Source: Pachyseris speciosa
Taxonomy: Eukaryota; Cnidaria; Anthozoa; Scleractinia; Pachyseridae
Assembly (NCBI GenBank): GCA_016490735.1
Contig: JAEMWC010000260.1
Span: forward strand, 812,501 to 876,500
DNA: 64,000 nucleotides
Direction: 5' to 3'
The notes under the pieces were generated by a model. The model saw nothing but the letters and a program-made list of their open reading frames with translations. It was not told where the DNA came from and searched no databases. Below are positions 45,801 to 60,800 of the stretch, piece by piece; position 1 is the first letter of the stretch, and every line of letters begins with the position of its first letter. Both the position numbers and the translations under genes were made by a program.

Positions 45801-48800
45801 AGTGGCACCTTGATTGCAAATTTTGTGATGGCAACTTTAGAAGGCATATAACCTTTCCAACGCTGGAAAAGAATATTTTTTCTTATACCGCATGTACTGC
45901 AAAAAAACACTACTTTATAGAACCAGTACTTTTCCAGCAACCACCAAATACAATACATAAATAATGACCGGTCCCTAACTATGTTAAACACCCAGCTAAG
46001 TTATGTTCATGGTGATGGGAATGTAAGACTTTCATTAGACGTGTAATGATATCATATCATTTTTGTTATTTGAGGCTACACTATGAGCAGTCTCTTTCTG
46101 GAAAAATTGCATAATAAACCACCCTTTCATACGAGCAACCTGAGGAAAAAAGTATGGCTATACTCGCAGTCTAGTTCGAGGTTAAGTTGGTGAATGCGTT
46201 GTTACATAGTTTCACCCCAAAATGTTCTGTTGATTTGACAAGAAAATATTCACACCCTACCCACAAAATGATTTTAAGGTTTACACGTGTACCTACCCAA
46301 CAATTTTAGGCTTCATACTTTCCTTTAAAGATTCTCAATTTGTGACCCTGATGTCCTCCCCCAAATTTCCTTTGTTTTCTGTGGGGGAGGGGGTGCAGCA
46401 TGGGGGGAAATACACACTATTAATAAGTAATGGCAAAAACTGGAGAATAGGAAGAGAAATCACAAAAATGTGTTGATATCTTTCTCATATCTTTTTATGC
46501 ATGGTGAGAGGCAAATTTGTTGTTTACAGGTGGCAAAAGTCATCTATTGCCTGCACAACAGGAAAACCCTAGGAACAACTCTGTTGTGGACTAGCAAAAG
46601 ACCCAGGGGGAGCAATATTCCTAGAATCCAGGGTTAGCCAGGCAAGTACCTGACTTCAGCATTTTTCAATTTGCATTAAACAAGCAACAAGTCATTCAGT
46701 GTAATATGTGATGTCTAGCACCATACAGTATGTTGCCGAGTATCCGACCAGTACCAGTATCCAACCAGTTAAAAAATAATTTCAATTTTGCAATACGCTT
46801 ATTCATTTCCAGCAAATGAAGTATTCCAAAAGGAAGCCAAACATTTCAGCTTTGAAAAGCAAGGTTTAGCTGGCTTTTAGCTTGAGAAACACTTGCAGAA
46901 GGCACCGTTCTGTTGAGGTGCATAAAATTTTGATGGCTAATATTTATGTTTTTCTCTGCGCAGTGAAACTATCGCTGTTCAACTTAAAGGGTGTTTAAAT
47001 GTGACATTTTCAAAGGAACTGTTGGTTATTTAAAATGACAATACTCAAAGAAATCAAGAGGTGATAACATCAATTAATTCTTCTTAAAATTTTAATAACT
47101 TTTCTGGAATAACGGAGGCCAGAAACATTCATTAAGTTTTGATTTAGTATGCCCAGTATCCGACCAGTTTTTTCTTAACTGTGCAAAAATCATTGTATGA
47201 GCTGTGTAAACTGTTTAAACAAGATTAATTCCATACCTTTAACTACAATTACATCCTAGTATATGCATACTGTATAATCCATTTAATTAATGTAACGATA
47301 CACAACTCTCCATAGAAACTTTCGTCATTTATTTGTCAAAGCGAACTATTATACATACGTTTGCTTTGCATGACTGCATTTTGTATTTCTGGAAGTGGAG
47401 GTTAAAACATGTTGACCCTAGAATGGCTTCTCGAAGCGATGAGAGATAGTGATGGCAGACTAAGTACTAGAAAAGAAGCCCAAAATTCGGGAATGAAGAG
47501 AACGCGAATGATGATGTGAATGATCATTGCAGTTACGAACGCTACTTATTAACAAGCAGTAGTGAAAATAAAGCCTGAAAAAATTCATGCTGAATTAATT
47601 TCACTACTGCTTTAGTACAATTCATAACTGTTATGATTGTTCACATATTCATTCCTCAATCCGCAGTTCAAATGTATATGATTTTCTTATATGCATTCTC
47701 ACAAACGAGAACAACGTTGGTGGACAGACTGGGTGGGAGGGTGAACCACGACCGCCCAAGGGCCCTCCTTTGGTTTTAACGAAAAATGAAGAAAACCAGT
47801 CAGCAGATTGGCTGGCTGAGCTGGCAAACCGCGACTTTGGATTGTCCAAGGATGATTTCCTTGAATTAGTGAAAAAGTTATGTTTAATTACATTGTTAAT
47901 GTTGTGGTCGGATACTGGGCTCGGTGGTCAGATACTGGGCAACAAATGAGCTCAGCAGAAATGCAAATTTCACGACGGATACGAAAGTAAGACTGTAAAC
48001 CTTTTTTTCATCATATTACAGACGGAATGGATTGTCTCAAGGCCAAATTGCAGAAATGTTGTGTCTGAGGAAGGAGAGTTATAGCAGTTCTAAACTGAAG
48101 TGGTCGGATACTGGGCAACATATTGTACATATGGGTTATTGGCCAAGGGTGAGGTCAAGATGGTGGGATATTGACCAAGTTCTTTTTTTGTGAGTTTATG
48201 GACTGAGACAAAGTCGAGGTCCATAAACACGCAAAAAGAGAACGAGGCCAATATCCCACCTCTTGACCAAGCAAGCTTGGTCAATAAAGGATTATTATAT
48301 GACTCAAAGGACGCTATTAAAAGACAGTAAAATGCGGGACGAACGGGCTATCCCGAGCGGCCAAGATGGCTCCATCTTGACCTCGCAGGTAGCCAATCAC
48401 AGCAGGAGAATTGATTCATCTTGACCGCTGAAAGAGCTAGTTATATAATAAAGCTTTTAATTAACCCTAAATTGCGTTTGGTTACATTTAAAGTGCCCAT
48501 AACCCCAAAATATTTTTTTCGCTTAAATAAATCTTTGCACCCATACGAAATGCATTGCACCTTTTAAAACCAAATCTTGACTTTTTATAGGCTGTAAAAG
48601 TTACAAAATCTAGCCATCATCTGTCCCATGACCGAGCTAGTAAGGGTTATGGGTCTATTCCTGGTTTGATGTCACAAACTGATTTGCATCGCATTAAGTC
48701 TTTGTAAACATGCATGCAAAGCAGTTTGTGACATCAAAGCAGGACTAGACCCATAACCCTTACTAGCTCGGTCATGGGACAGATGATGGCTAGATTTTGT

Positions 48801-51800
48801 AACTTTTACAACCCATAAAAAGTCAAAATTTGGTTTTAAAAGATGCAAAAAGGCGCACTGCGTTTCAAACAGGTGCAAAGATTTATTTAAGTGAAAAAAA
48901 TATTTGGGGGTTAGGGGCACTTTAAGAAAAGGATGTTACTTTTACATTATGAAATAAGGTGTTTTTTTAGCAACTTCATTGGCTGCAGTAGAAAAGAGGC
49001 CAAGTTCAGATGTCCTGAATCATCACCAAAAGTCTGGTAACAAAATGTATTCTTATGGAAATTCCACAGGAAGCGACTAATGAGTGGGAACAAAATCACT
49101 GATTAAAGTATGTTGCCTAGAAAAGTAGCATTGATAATAATTATCGTCATCTCCAGTATTTGTCGTACCTATAGCTGTTTCTGGCATAGCAAATACTGTA
49201 CGTTCTGTGGCAACTCGAAATCGGCCATGGACAGATAAGCCAACACCCTGCAATAGGTTAAAAGTTGTGTACCTATTATTGTGCGAATAATTCATCATCT
49301 GAGTCTCCTTTAACATACCATTGTTAAGCAAACAAAGCTTGCAAAAATCTATTTTATAAATATTATACCTGCCAACTCTCATGCATTATGTGCAAGTCTC
49401 ATACCTGTTGATCAAAGACATCGATCTCACCCATCAAAGACAATATTTCTCTTGCCTGAACCACAAATCTAGATGACTTATTCTTTAACATTACAAAACT
49501 TCAATTCAATTCCCCAAAATGTTCCAAGAAACACCATTTTTAAATGTCAAGTTTGACAGAACATGCTAAAAAATTGAGTTTCAATTTGCATTTGAGGGAC
49601 TGAGAGCAAACCCAAAATAGCTTCGGAAGTGTGAACTCAGAAGTGATTGGAACATATCCGACATTTTTGGTAGTGTTAGGAAGTCTTCTGGAAATCATTA
49701 GAAGTCACCAGAATGTTCCAAGTCATGAGGAGATGAAAATCTGATGCATTTGATTCAGAAAAAGTCGGTAGATATAAATATTATAATCATGTTTACTTAG
49801 AATACATTTATAATTAAATTAAAAGCTAACATAGTAAATTTCTAGATAATGAAAGGATAACTGGAAAGCAACATCATCATGATATGGTAGAGTGCACTGA
49901 GGGCTGTAGATCTGATTGTCACAGATCAGTGTTTCATTTACTCACCCCTCCCATAGTAATTCCATTAATCAGAGCCACATAAGGAGTTTGCAATGTGCCT
50001 GACAATACGCAGAACAACAAAGTTACTAAGTGGTGACAGCATCAGCTATTGCATCCTACAAACAGCAAATATTAACTGATGGTCATCCTACAACATAGCC
50101 CAGTAAAAAGAAATCATGTCAGAATCACCTCATGTCAAAAAACCTTACAAGGTCAGCCAGCTACACTACACAGCGGGACTAAAGTACAGGTCACATTCCA
50201 CAGGTTAACTTACAGGTCACCATGCTAAAGATAAAATTAATAAAGAAGCCCAAAAGTGTCTCCTAGCCCTAATCACTATCTAATATTTTCTTTTAGATTG
50301 AGGAGAAATTGTTTGGCTTAGTTACCAATCAATAAAATAGTGACCTGTACCTGTGTGACCTGTGGAATGTCACCTGTACAGTACTTTAGACCTGGCCATC
50401 AACTACATGACTTGGCAAATTAATAGACTGAAAATAGTTTGGTTGGAACAGTGGGAATTTGACCCACTGGCGGGAATACCTTGTTGAGATCCTGCCTTAG
50501 GAGCAGTTTGCTGTAAGGACCGACTAAGGTATGCAAGATAGAAAAAAGCGATTTTCCCAAACTTTGCCAAAATAAAGGCCAAAGTGAACTAGTTCTAAAA
50601 ATATATATTTCCGGTCGTTTAGGTCTTTATTTATTTTTTTATGCATTTTTTTGGTTTTTGCACATGGCAGCAGCCTAAATCAATGCCAAAATTGGGAATT
50701 TTCCGAAACCTCTTGCTTATATTATTGAGAGCGTTCATGAAAAGATTAACCCAGGAAGTCAAACTATCTTAGTTTGTTATTTCCTTTGGTTATTAATGGT
50801 GTCAAATTTAAATAAAAGATTAACTTCAATTTTGACGGAATTTTAAAATTTACGTCCTGCAACAGAGCTTAATTACAACAACCAAATTTAGGCAATATTC
50901 AACGCTCAAAACAGCACTCTGGTACATAGCTTTACCCAACAAGACTTTCCTCCGGGAAAGAACAATCATTTCAACTACACATTGGTTGAAAAAAAAATGG
51001 GGTAAATAAAACAACGAATTCTGAGAACATTTTCAAAACAGGTCACTTAAGTAGTATGAGCGACCTTTTGACCTTTCATGTCAATGGGATATCATCAAAT
51101 GGCATCTCTTAACATGTTATTTTTGTTCATCGGAATACGTTTCTCATTGCTTTAGTTTGCTTTACTATCATGTTTTTAAGTAGAAGATGCTAGACTTTTG
51201 AATTTGGAGGCATCTACTTGCAATGTTAAGCAACGCATGGATATATTTTAAAATTTGACCTAACTTGTATTTTGACGGTTACGATCTGTTGATTGCCGAA
51301 TTGTACATTAAAACCCTGATTTATACAACAGCAGTATCAACAACGAAGTTAAAGTCAATTTACTGAATGCTTAGAAAATATTCCTTACCTTAGGCGACTT
51401 TCCCTGGCTCCAAACCATAGAGTTTTAGCAAACTCATACCGAGAGTGCCAAGCCATGTGGCATGCTTGGCAAGTTGTCAATGGACCACTTCTTTGATGTC
51501 ACACAATATCAACAAGTTATCTTGTTTATCATACAAACAGAACACCACTTCCACAGATCAATTTTTCATGCCAAATTTAGTATATCGGAAAGTTTCAGAA
51601 AAACCCGTCGCAAGCTCATGGAAATATGGGACCCCAAACTTACCAATTTTACAACAAATTAGTACCGTCCTGTTTTTATATGCAGATGATACCACACAGT
51701 GCTTACGGCCTTCAAAATCATGTCATCATCAGCATGCCACATGGCTTGGCGCTCTTGGTATGAGTTTGCTAAATCTCTGGTTTCCAGCCAGGGAAAACTG

Positions 51801-54800
51801 CCTAAGGTAAGGAATATTTTCTAAGCATTCAGTAAATTGACTTTAACTTTGCTGTTAATACAGCCATTGTAAGAAACAGGGTTTTAGTGTACAATTCGGC
51901 AATCAACAGATCATAACCGTCAAAATACAAGTTAGGTCAAATTTCAAAATATACCCATGCATTGCTTAATGTTGTGAGTAGATGCCTCCAAATTCAAAAG
52001 TCTAGCTTCTTCTACTTAAAAACATGATAGTAAAGCAACGAGAAACGTATTCCGGTGAACGAAAATAACATGTTAAGAGCTGCTGTTTGTTGATGTCCCA
52101 TTGACATGAAAGGTCAAAAGGTCACTCATATCACTCAAGTGACCTGTTTTGAAAATGCTCTCAAAATTCGCCGTTTTATTTACCCCAATTTTTTTTTGAC
52201 CAATGTGTAGTTGAAATGATTTTTCTTTCCCAGAGTATAGTCTTGTTGGGTAAAGCCATGTTCCAGAATGCTTTTTTGAGCATTGAATATTGCCTAAATT
52301 CAGTTGTGATAAGCTCTGTTGCAGGACACAAATTTTAAAATTCCGTCAAAAATTGAAGTTAATCTTTTATTTAAATTTGACACCGTTAATAACCAAAGGA
52401 AATAAACATGAACGCTCTCAATATATAAGCAAGAGGTTTCGGAAAATTCCCAATTTCGGCGTTGATTTAGGCTGCCGCCATGTGCAAAATCCAAAAAAAT
52501 GCCTAAAAATTAATAAAAACCCAAACGACTGGAAACATATATTTTTAGAACTAGTTCACTTTAGCCTTTATGTTGGCAAAGTTTGGGAAAATCGTTTTTT
52601 TCTATCTTGCATACCCTTAGTTGGTCCTTACAGCAAACTGCTCTTAAAACCTTATCTGGAGCCCTGGCTGTGGCAGTAAATAGCATTTTGTGGTTATGTG
52701 ATTTCTGCACTACTGCAAATGGCAAGTATCCTAATCTATATATATCCCTTGATGAAATAATTATTGTCAACTAAGTTACTTCTTAAATTACTGATTAATA
52801 TATGCCTTCATTTACACCAATGAATATTACTTTGTTTTTGTGTATCTTGCCAACACAAAATCAAAGATCCAGGCACTTTGTGGTGCAGCTATATATACTT
52901 CCAAAGCAAGGGATTTAATTCTTTATGTTCAATCAAATGCACTCTTACATTTCAACAAATAAATTCTGTTAGCTCACCTATAGCATAATTTAACATGTAT
53001 TCTTCCTTAAAGAATGCCTTCGTAAGGTCATCTCCCTTTTGTCCAGCCTCTGCAACAGCTGAAAATTTGGACAGCAGTTCTCACAGACTTAGTAAACTGA
53101 ATTTTTGGCTCATCTGCACAAAAACAAACAATAACTGAGAAGACTAACTCAAACTTACCACGAACATCTCCCCCGGCGCAGAAGGCACGGTCTCCAGTTC
53201 CTTTAATCACCACTAAACTTACACCTGGGTCAACATCCCATTTCTGCAAAACTCAAATCAATTTTAATTAGTCTCAATATTAATTTCAAATTATTCATTC
53301 CTTTGATGCAATGCACACGTTTAAGTATTCTGATCAACGTACTTTATGACATTGGCTTGAATGTGGACAGGTGTTTCAGCCAGTAGGACCATCACTAAAG
53401 GCCAAAACCCAGGACTTTGCCTGATTATTTTGACTTTGAACACTGTATGGAAGATGAATTGAAGGGCTGAGGGCATAAACTGCCTATGTGTAATTTTCGG
53501 CCGTTTTTTTAGTTCGCTTGGATTTGTCCAAATTTTTGCATGTGAACTGTATTTTGATTCAAAAACATTGTCCCGTATTTTTTTTCACTGATTTCTTTTT
53601 CGTTTTCGAGAAATAAAGTATGCAAAAAAAAAAACACCTAAAACTACACATAGGCAGTTTATGCCCCCAGCCCTTCAATTTAATTCAGGCATATACATGT
53701 ACCTGCCTTCTTCAAAAATTAGTGACAGCCCTGTGTTCCATATCTGGATACCATATTGTTGTTGCCTTAAGCAACATGTATCTACCGGTAATTAACCCAT
53801 TGACTACTGGCTGTTTTTACATTTTCAGAGTGATTTTCCATCTATAAACGATGAATAGCAATTCGTGACTCTTTATTTGAACTACCAGGGAAAAGTGGTG
53901 CTGTCCTAAGCCACTGGAGGCTCAAGGTTTCTAAAACCATCATCTTGACGTAGCTATTTCTTATCCGTGAAGCGACAACAATGGCCCAAGTTCGGTTTGC
54001 TTGCGCTTTCTGCTAAATTTACAGCCATTTTTCATCTTTAGCAGCTGCCTGATGAGCATCATTAAGCGTGACGGTAGCTAAGAGTCCACTTTCTCAAAGA
54101 ATCTAGCAAGGTGATGTACTTTGTTGTTGAATTTGGCTTGTTACTCGACGAACTGGGAATTTGGCCGGTCGAACACTTAGTACCTTTGGGACTCGACTAT
54201 TGATGAATTTCTCAGCCTACCGCCACATATTTTGGAATTTCCGAGTACTGAAGATGACCACAAGCAGGAATTTTTGGCAGTAGGTTGGAGTGGCTATGTG
54301 AAAGAATTGGGAGAAGGAACGGGTGCTGTCAAAAATTCTCGTCATTTCCCAGCATGCAATGTGGTCTAGATGTTGAAAATGGCGGAAAGGCCCAAATGCA
54401 CTGGAACAAAAGGCTGTATCTACGCTCGGGAGAAGAATATGAACAAAAAAAGTCATTTCTAAGCTAGAAAAAGGACTGAATTTCGTTGACGGTTGAAGTT
54501 TGGTTTTTCGGCGATGATTTCCTTAAAAAACATGAAGGCAAAAAGGGGCATTTTTGTTGTTTCTCTTTGACGTTAAAAACGGCCAGTTTCGTTCTTGTCC
54601 AAACTCAAAAGGCCATATTTGGTAAAAATTGCTACGTTTCTTGCATTTATTGGATATCCAAATTTAAAGGGCATTCCATTTCGTGCTCACAACTAACAGT
54701 TAAGGCAATATTCATGCGATTGAGAAAGTTGCAATGTTTTGAAGCATGGGAGCTTTTTACGGCCGATTTTGGCCGGCACGGGTGCCAATGGGTTAAGTAT

Positions 54801-57800
54801 TCATTTGAATTAACCCATTGACTACCGCAGGTTTTTACATTTTCGGAGTGATTTTCCACCTATAAACGATGAATAGCAATTCGTGACTCTTTATTTGAAC
54901 TACCAGGGAAAAGTGGTGCTGTCCTAAGGCACTGAAGGCTCAAGGTTTCTGAAAACGTCATTTTGACGTAGCTATTTTTTATCCGTGAAGCGACAACAAT
55001 GGCCCAAGTTCAGTTTGCTTGCGATTTCTGCTAAATTTACAGCCATTTTTCATCTTTAGCGGCTGCCTGATGAGCATCATTAAGCGTGACGGTAGCTAAG
55101 AGTCCACTTTCTCAAAGAATCTAGCAAGGTGATGTACTTTGTTGTTGAATTTGGCTTGTTACTCGACGAACTGGGAATTTGGCCGGTCGAACACTTAGTA
55201 CCTTTGGGACTCGACTATTGATGAATTTCTCGACCTACCGCCACATATTTTGGAATTTCTGTGTACTGAAGATGACCACGAGCAGGAAAATTTGGCGGTA
55301 GGTCGGAGTGGCTGTAGACTTAGTTTATATGTGAAAGAATTGGGGGATGGAACGGGCGCTGTCAAAAATTCTCGTTAGTTCCCAGCATGCAATGCGCTCA
55401 AGATGTTGAAAATGTCGGGAAGGCCCGAATGCACTGGAACAAAAGGCTGTATCTACGCTCGGGAGAAGAATATGAACAAAAAAAGTCATTTCTAAGCTAG
55501 AAAAAGGACTGAATTTCGTTATGATGGTTGAATTTTGGTTTTTCGACGATGATTTCCCTAAAAAACATGAAGGCAAAAAGGGGCATTTTTGTTGTTTCTC
55601 TTTGACGTTAAAAACGGCCAGTTTCGTTCTTGTCCAAACTCAAAAGGCCATATTTGGTAAAAATCGCTACGTTTCTTGCATTTATTGGATATCCAAATTT
55701 AAAGGGCATTCCATTTCGTGCTCACAACTAACAGTTAAGGCAATATTCGTGCGATTGAGAGAGTTGCAATGTTTTGAAGCATGGGAGTTTTTTACGGCCG
55801 GTTTTGGCCGGCACGGGTGCCAATGGGTTAAGTTTAATTTTTTAATAACGTTATATGTAATATGTATAATATCATATATTTTAGATATAACATGACGATT
55901 TTAAATATTAGAAACATGTTTTTCAGCAGAAATGCCTGCCTTCTTCAGTGCAAGCGTTCCAGGAGATGCAAAGCTGACCATAAATAACCAGTACATGCTA
56001 ATGCATACATTATACGTCAGATATAACAGAAAAAATATTTTAATGTATAAAGCATGCTTCTGCCGAAACATGTTATTTTGCAAAATTCAAAATTGTCATT
56101 TTCTATCTAAGGCCATCCTCTTTTTTTCTCCATTTAGTATTGTCCAACTAACCCAAATTTTTGGCATTTTCCAAAAAAGAAAGTAACGGCCATCATCACC
56201 TGAAATGCACTTTGTTTATGTTGTTTCTGCTCTTTGATACAATATTCGATGAAGTTGGATCCAGTTATGAATCAAGTCATTCAGTCTCACATCTATGAAG
56301 TCTGTGGGTAATTGCTCACCATGCAGTGAGGGATGTTGGTACATTGCATGGGAGTTTTGGTGGTTGATCCTTTTTCCCACGTTGTCTTAATTTTACAATA
56401 ATATCAACCAACTTTTCCGCCATATTGATTTTGGGTTCAAGTATTGTTGTTTCCAGGCTCCAGCAATGATGCTGGGGTACCAGGCCTCCTATTCCAAGAC
56501 ATCGTGATTGTTTTTTTAGTTTTTTTTTTTCAATCCAACCAACCGGCCCAATATCAGGAAACGCATTTGACCCTAAACGGAAAAAAAGGGAGATGGCCTA
56601 AAGCTTATTGAGACCTTCCCACTGTCCAGACCTTTTGGTAATAATAATTTATTGCAAAACAGGTATACATGGTGCATTGAAAGTTCAAAGTTGTGACGCT
56701 CTTTATGGGATTTGTATAGCACCAAAAAAGATGGACAAATATTATCCCTTCAGTCAAATGGTAGATAGTGACACATTTTCAGCATGCAAACCACATCTGA
56801 GAAAGTTTTAACTACAGTGTATGTCAGTCATTTCAATCTGAATTATTATCAGTCAGTGTCTTAACAGCACTGGCAGTATTCAGTACATGTTCAATGAAAA
56901 TTGAATGGTATACCCCAGCCTGTTCTACCTCCCTTGCTCTTATATATGTCCAGAAACCGACAGCCTGTTACAGCATCTTTTTCACTTTAGCATTGCCATG
57001 TCAGCTTATATTACAAGCTTCTTTGTATTCATTTGTCATTCATTCCAATACCTCTAGGAAAACTTAAATACATGTTGTGGTTCAATTGTATCCTAGGTTT
57101 AAATTTTTTCTTCCTTTGTTTTAAGTAAATTATCAAACATTACCATAAATAATCATACATTACCCTACATTACCATACATTACCATGCATTACCATAAAT
57201 TACCGCACCCGAAAACAACAGGAGAAAAAAATTTAGCCAAGGATAAAATTAAACAACAACAAATCCATCAATAAGGTCATGGTATGATAAGGTTGCAGCA
57301 TGGTATGCAGCCCTGGTATACAGCCCACTCTATCCAAGACAGGTACCATTGCGACAGGCAGGTGCTGTCTGCTTCATTGCAGGTCAGTAACACCAAAAAA
57401 ATTAAGTGGCTGACATATGACCACCACAGACAAATTTAAACTTGAGATGTCCATTTTACAGAGGTGTCCGTCTTAGAGAGGTGTCCTTAGAGTTAATTCC
57501 AGTCCATGAACAGCTGCCCTGGAAGCACTACCCGTACGAAACGAGCAGTGCTGTACAGTGCCTCAAAAGCACTGCAAAATGACTGTACAGTGAATATGCA
57601 GCTGAAGTGCAGCGGTTTGAAAGCTATCCAACAGCCAAAGCTAAGCTGCAGCGGGCTGCAAAAACGCTTTGCAGCCTTTTGAAGCGCTTGACAGTGATTT
57701 GCAGTGGTTTTGCAGCTAGCGAGATGGCATGAATCAGCAGCTACAATCGTGTTTAAATAAATGTTGTTGTTGTTTACAAGCTGCAAACTAAGTGTACCGC

Positions 57801-60800
57801 TCAGAGACTGAAAATTGCATGAAAGTGAAAAGGAAACAGTGCTATGGTAATGGCGTCAATGGCGCGACAGTTTTGTATTTTCTTTAGCTATCAAATTTGT
57901 GGTTAGATTATAATTTGAAAATAATTATATTCTTCTCACCATGCAAGTTACTCCGGCTCAATCCAAATAAATGACACAAACCAATATACGTTTCTGCTAT
58001 AGTTGGATCGCTTTCTGGCCTTGCAAGGAATAATACAAAGATTCTCATTCAGTTGTGAAGTCCGCAGCACTGCCAGGCATTAGTTTTATTCCCATCCAAC
58101 AGTAGGACAAAATTCAAGCAAGTCTCAATTATTGTAGCATGGAGTTGAAACGTGACATCCAAGTCCCTTAGGACATTTGAGACAACATATGTATTGTTGC
58201 CATTTTGCGACCATCTCGTGTTACATGGCGATTTGAACTCGACTGTTACTGTTTTTAAAAACTGACAGGGGGCAAATTTTACAGCGGTGATTATATTGCC
58301 GTGAACACCTAAAATATGTCTGGAATGTTAATTGTGTTCTAACCAATCACAGGCGAGATCTTCAAACCACAGAAACCACAGGCAACGAACGGTCACGGAA
58401 CAAATCATTTTCGTTTTGTTTAACATGTTTAAAGATAGAAGCTGTCTTATTAGGAATTTAAAACACCACTGCTCCCCAAGATCAATGCTGAGGAGCGCAT
58501 TCAGCACATCGTTCGATTTTAGAAAGAAAAATTTAGAAGCCAACGCGACGCGACGATGACCAGCTTTCCATGTAACGACATAATGAACAATCGTGTATTC
58601 TTAGAAATATAAATTTTCAGATATGCATTCAACAATATAAAGCCGTTGGGTTGTAACATGCGAGTTTACGGACATTTACGGAGATTCTTTTGGTAAGAAG
58701 AACTGCGATCGGAGATAATCATGTTTTTTTTTTTCTTTTGCGCGCAAAATGTGCTAATAATCGCATCCAAAGGGGACTTAAAATCTGCTTGGCTAAATCC
58801 CCTCATAACTAGTTTCCTACAGCATGTAATCCCCCTGATATCAAATGCATAATGCCTTCAGAGAAAAAGCAAAATTATATTTTGGAAGGAATACCGAAAA
58901 TTGGGCTGTTTACTTTGCGCGATGTGTCAATCATTCCATAGATGTTGAATTTGGTCGGTGGTTTTCCAGCTTGCGATCTTGCGATCAAACTTCTGCCGGC
59001 ACAGTAGTTCAAAGGTTTAATCGTTAGCGCACGTAAATCCAATCCCCTTGTTCTACAAAAAAATATTAGCGAGGATTATGTTATCAGAAACGAAAACATC
59101 GATAAGAACAACTCTCGAATTTCAACTTTATTATTAGCTACCAAAAAAAAGAATAAAATTACCAAAATAGTAAATCTCCCTGACCTAACAAAAAAGTGTT
59201 AACGCTTGCTGCAATAGCCGCGAAGCGATGGGAATCAGAAAATTCTAACGGCTTACCTTGCAACATTGTAACTTGCGATCAGGCGTAACTACCGACTTCG
59301 ATCGTTACAAAAAGTTTGAAAATTCCCACGCCAAACCGTCGCGTGCGTCGGCCCGGCACTTCGGCTTTGTAATTTATTTCAAAATCGTTCAAACTTGTAT
59401 TCTTCGCTATAATAGCACACACTGTAAACAAACAGGAAGGAAAAGCAATTGTTTACTTGTAAAGAGACTGAATGTTAAAACAAAACGAAAATAATTTGTT
59501 CCGTGACAGATAGGAAACCGTTCGTTGCCTGTGGTTTCTGTGGTTTGAAGATCTCGCCTGTGATTGGTTACAACACAATTAACATTCCAGACATATTTTA
59601 GGTGTTCACGGCAATACAATCACCGCTGTAAGTAGAGTGCCTTAATTTAGGGAAGAAAAGTATAGGAGTGTCTCTTCAATTTTGCCATGACATTAACAAT
59701 ATGCGATGTGAAAGCGGAGATTTTTCAGGCATCTTTGTTGCAACGAGTGATCTGCTTTAGATTTATAAAGCTTACACTTCATTTGAGTTCTCTTCTTTAG
59801 GTTTTCTGAATTGTTTACTTTTTTCGTTGGATGATACAAATAAAATATAAAACACATGACATCTTTTGTATTCTGGCTGATTTTGGTGATTGTTTTCACA
59901 TGAAATCAAAAGGAAAAGAAAAACTTGGGTTTTCAAAGGAAGATGAAGTTGTCATCTGTACCGAAGAAGATGGCACAGAAGTAGATGAAGATATCTTCAC
60001 AGAGTTTTCTACTGCCACTATCTTCACGTGGGACACCTGGGACACATGGGAAATGGTTTGGGATAAGATATGCCCCAACAGCGGGGGATTTGAGCCAATT
60101 TGAGGCCCTAATGGTGGGGCATTTGGCCATCTAAACTAGAAACACAGCGGGGCATTTGACCAAAATTTTTCAAAAAAGTCAAATGCCCGGGTGTTTGCAC
60201 GGGGAGATGGGCGCTTTTGGAATTGACTGATACATTATTACTGGAAGATGGGCATGAAAGCTAGAAGGAAAGGATTGATATGACTTGATTTATAATATTT
60301 CAGTATTTGCTGTTTCCACATGGTAGCTACAGTATTGTGCAAAAGTAATGCAAACGAAATTCGACGAATTTCGTTCTTTGTTCTCGCGAAATTTCGCGCG
60401 AAATTTCACGCGAAATGTTTCACCTTGAAACGATATTTCGAGCGAAATTTCGAAAGTATCGCACGATATTTCGGAGGGTCAAACGAAAAATCGCTATCGC
60501 GAAAATTCGCAGAAGCGAAAATTCGCGGGGCAACTCGCAGCAACTACAATGACTAAGAACCTTAGTGACGGCAAGGTTCACATCGCTTCCGATCACACAG
60601 CCGAAAAGTCAGTCTGAATACCTGAACAAAACTTATCGTAATCTGACTTGTAAACGTTTACTAACAAATGAATGTCAGCCTTAATAAAACAGCAATAAAA
60701 TATAGAAAGATCACCTACCTAATTGGAGTCAAACACACAAGTAAGCGAGAAATGTTTTTCATGACAAGAGCGTACAGGTATGTGAAAGTCGCGCAAAACG

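Noticed and set aside
51660..51720. LYADDT peptide in the spacer of the long inverted repeat, like a reverse-transcriptase active site
   Set aside because: No other RT motifs lie before or after it in any frame, and the surrounding frame is short; judged a chance match.
54217..55895. Repeated 80-124-codon frames on both strands in the tandem 1-kb elements
   Set aside because: They mirror each other because the elements are duplicates; composition is not domain-like and both strands are equally open.
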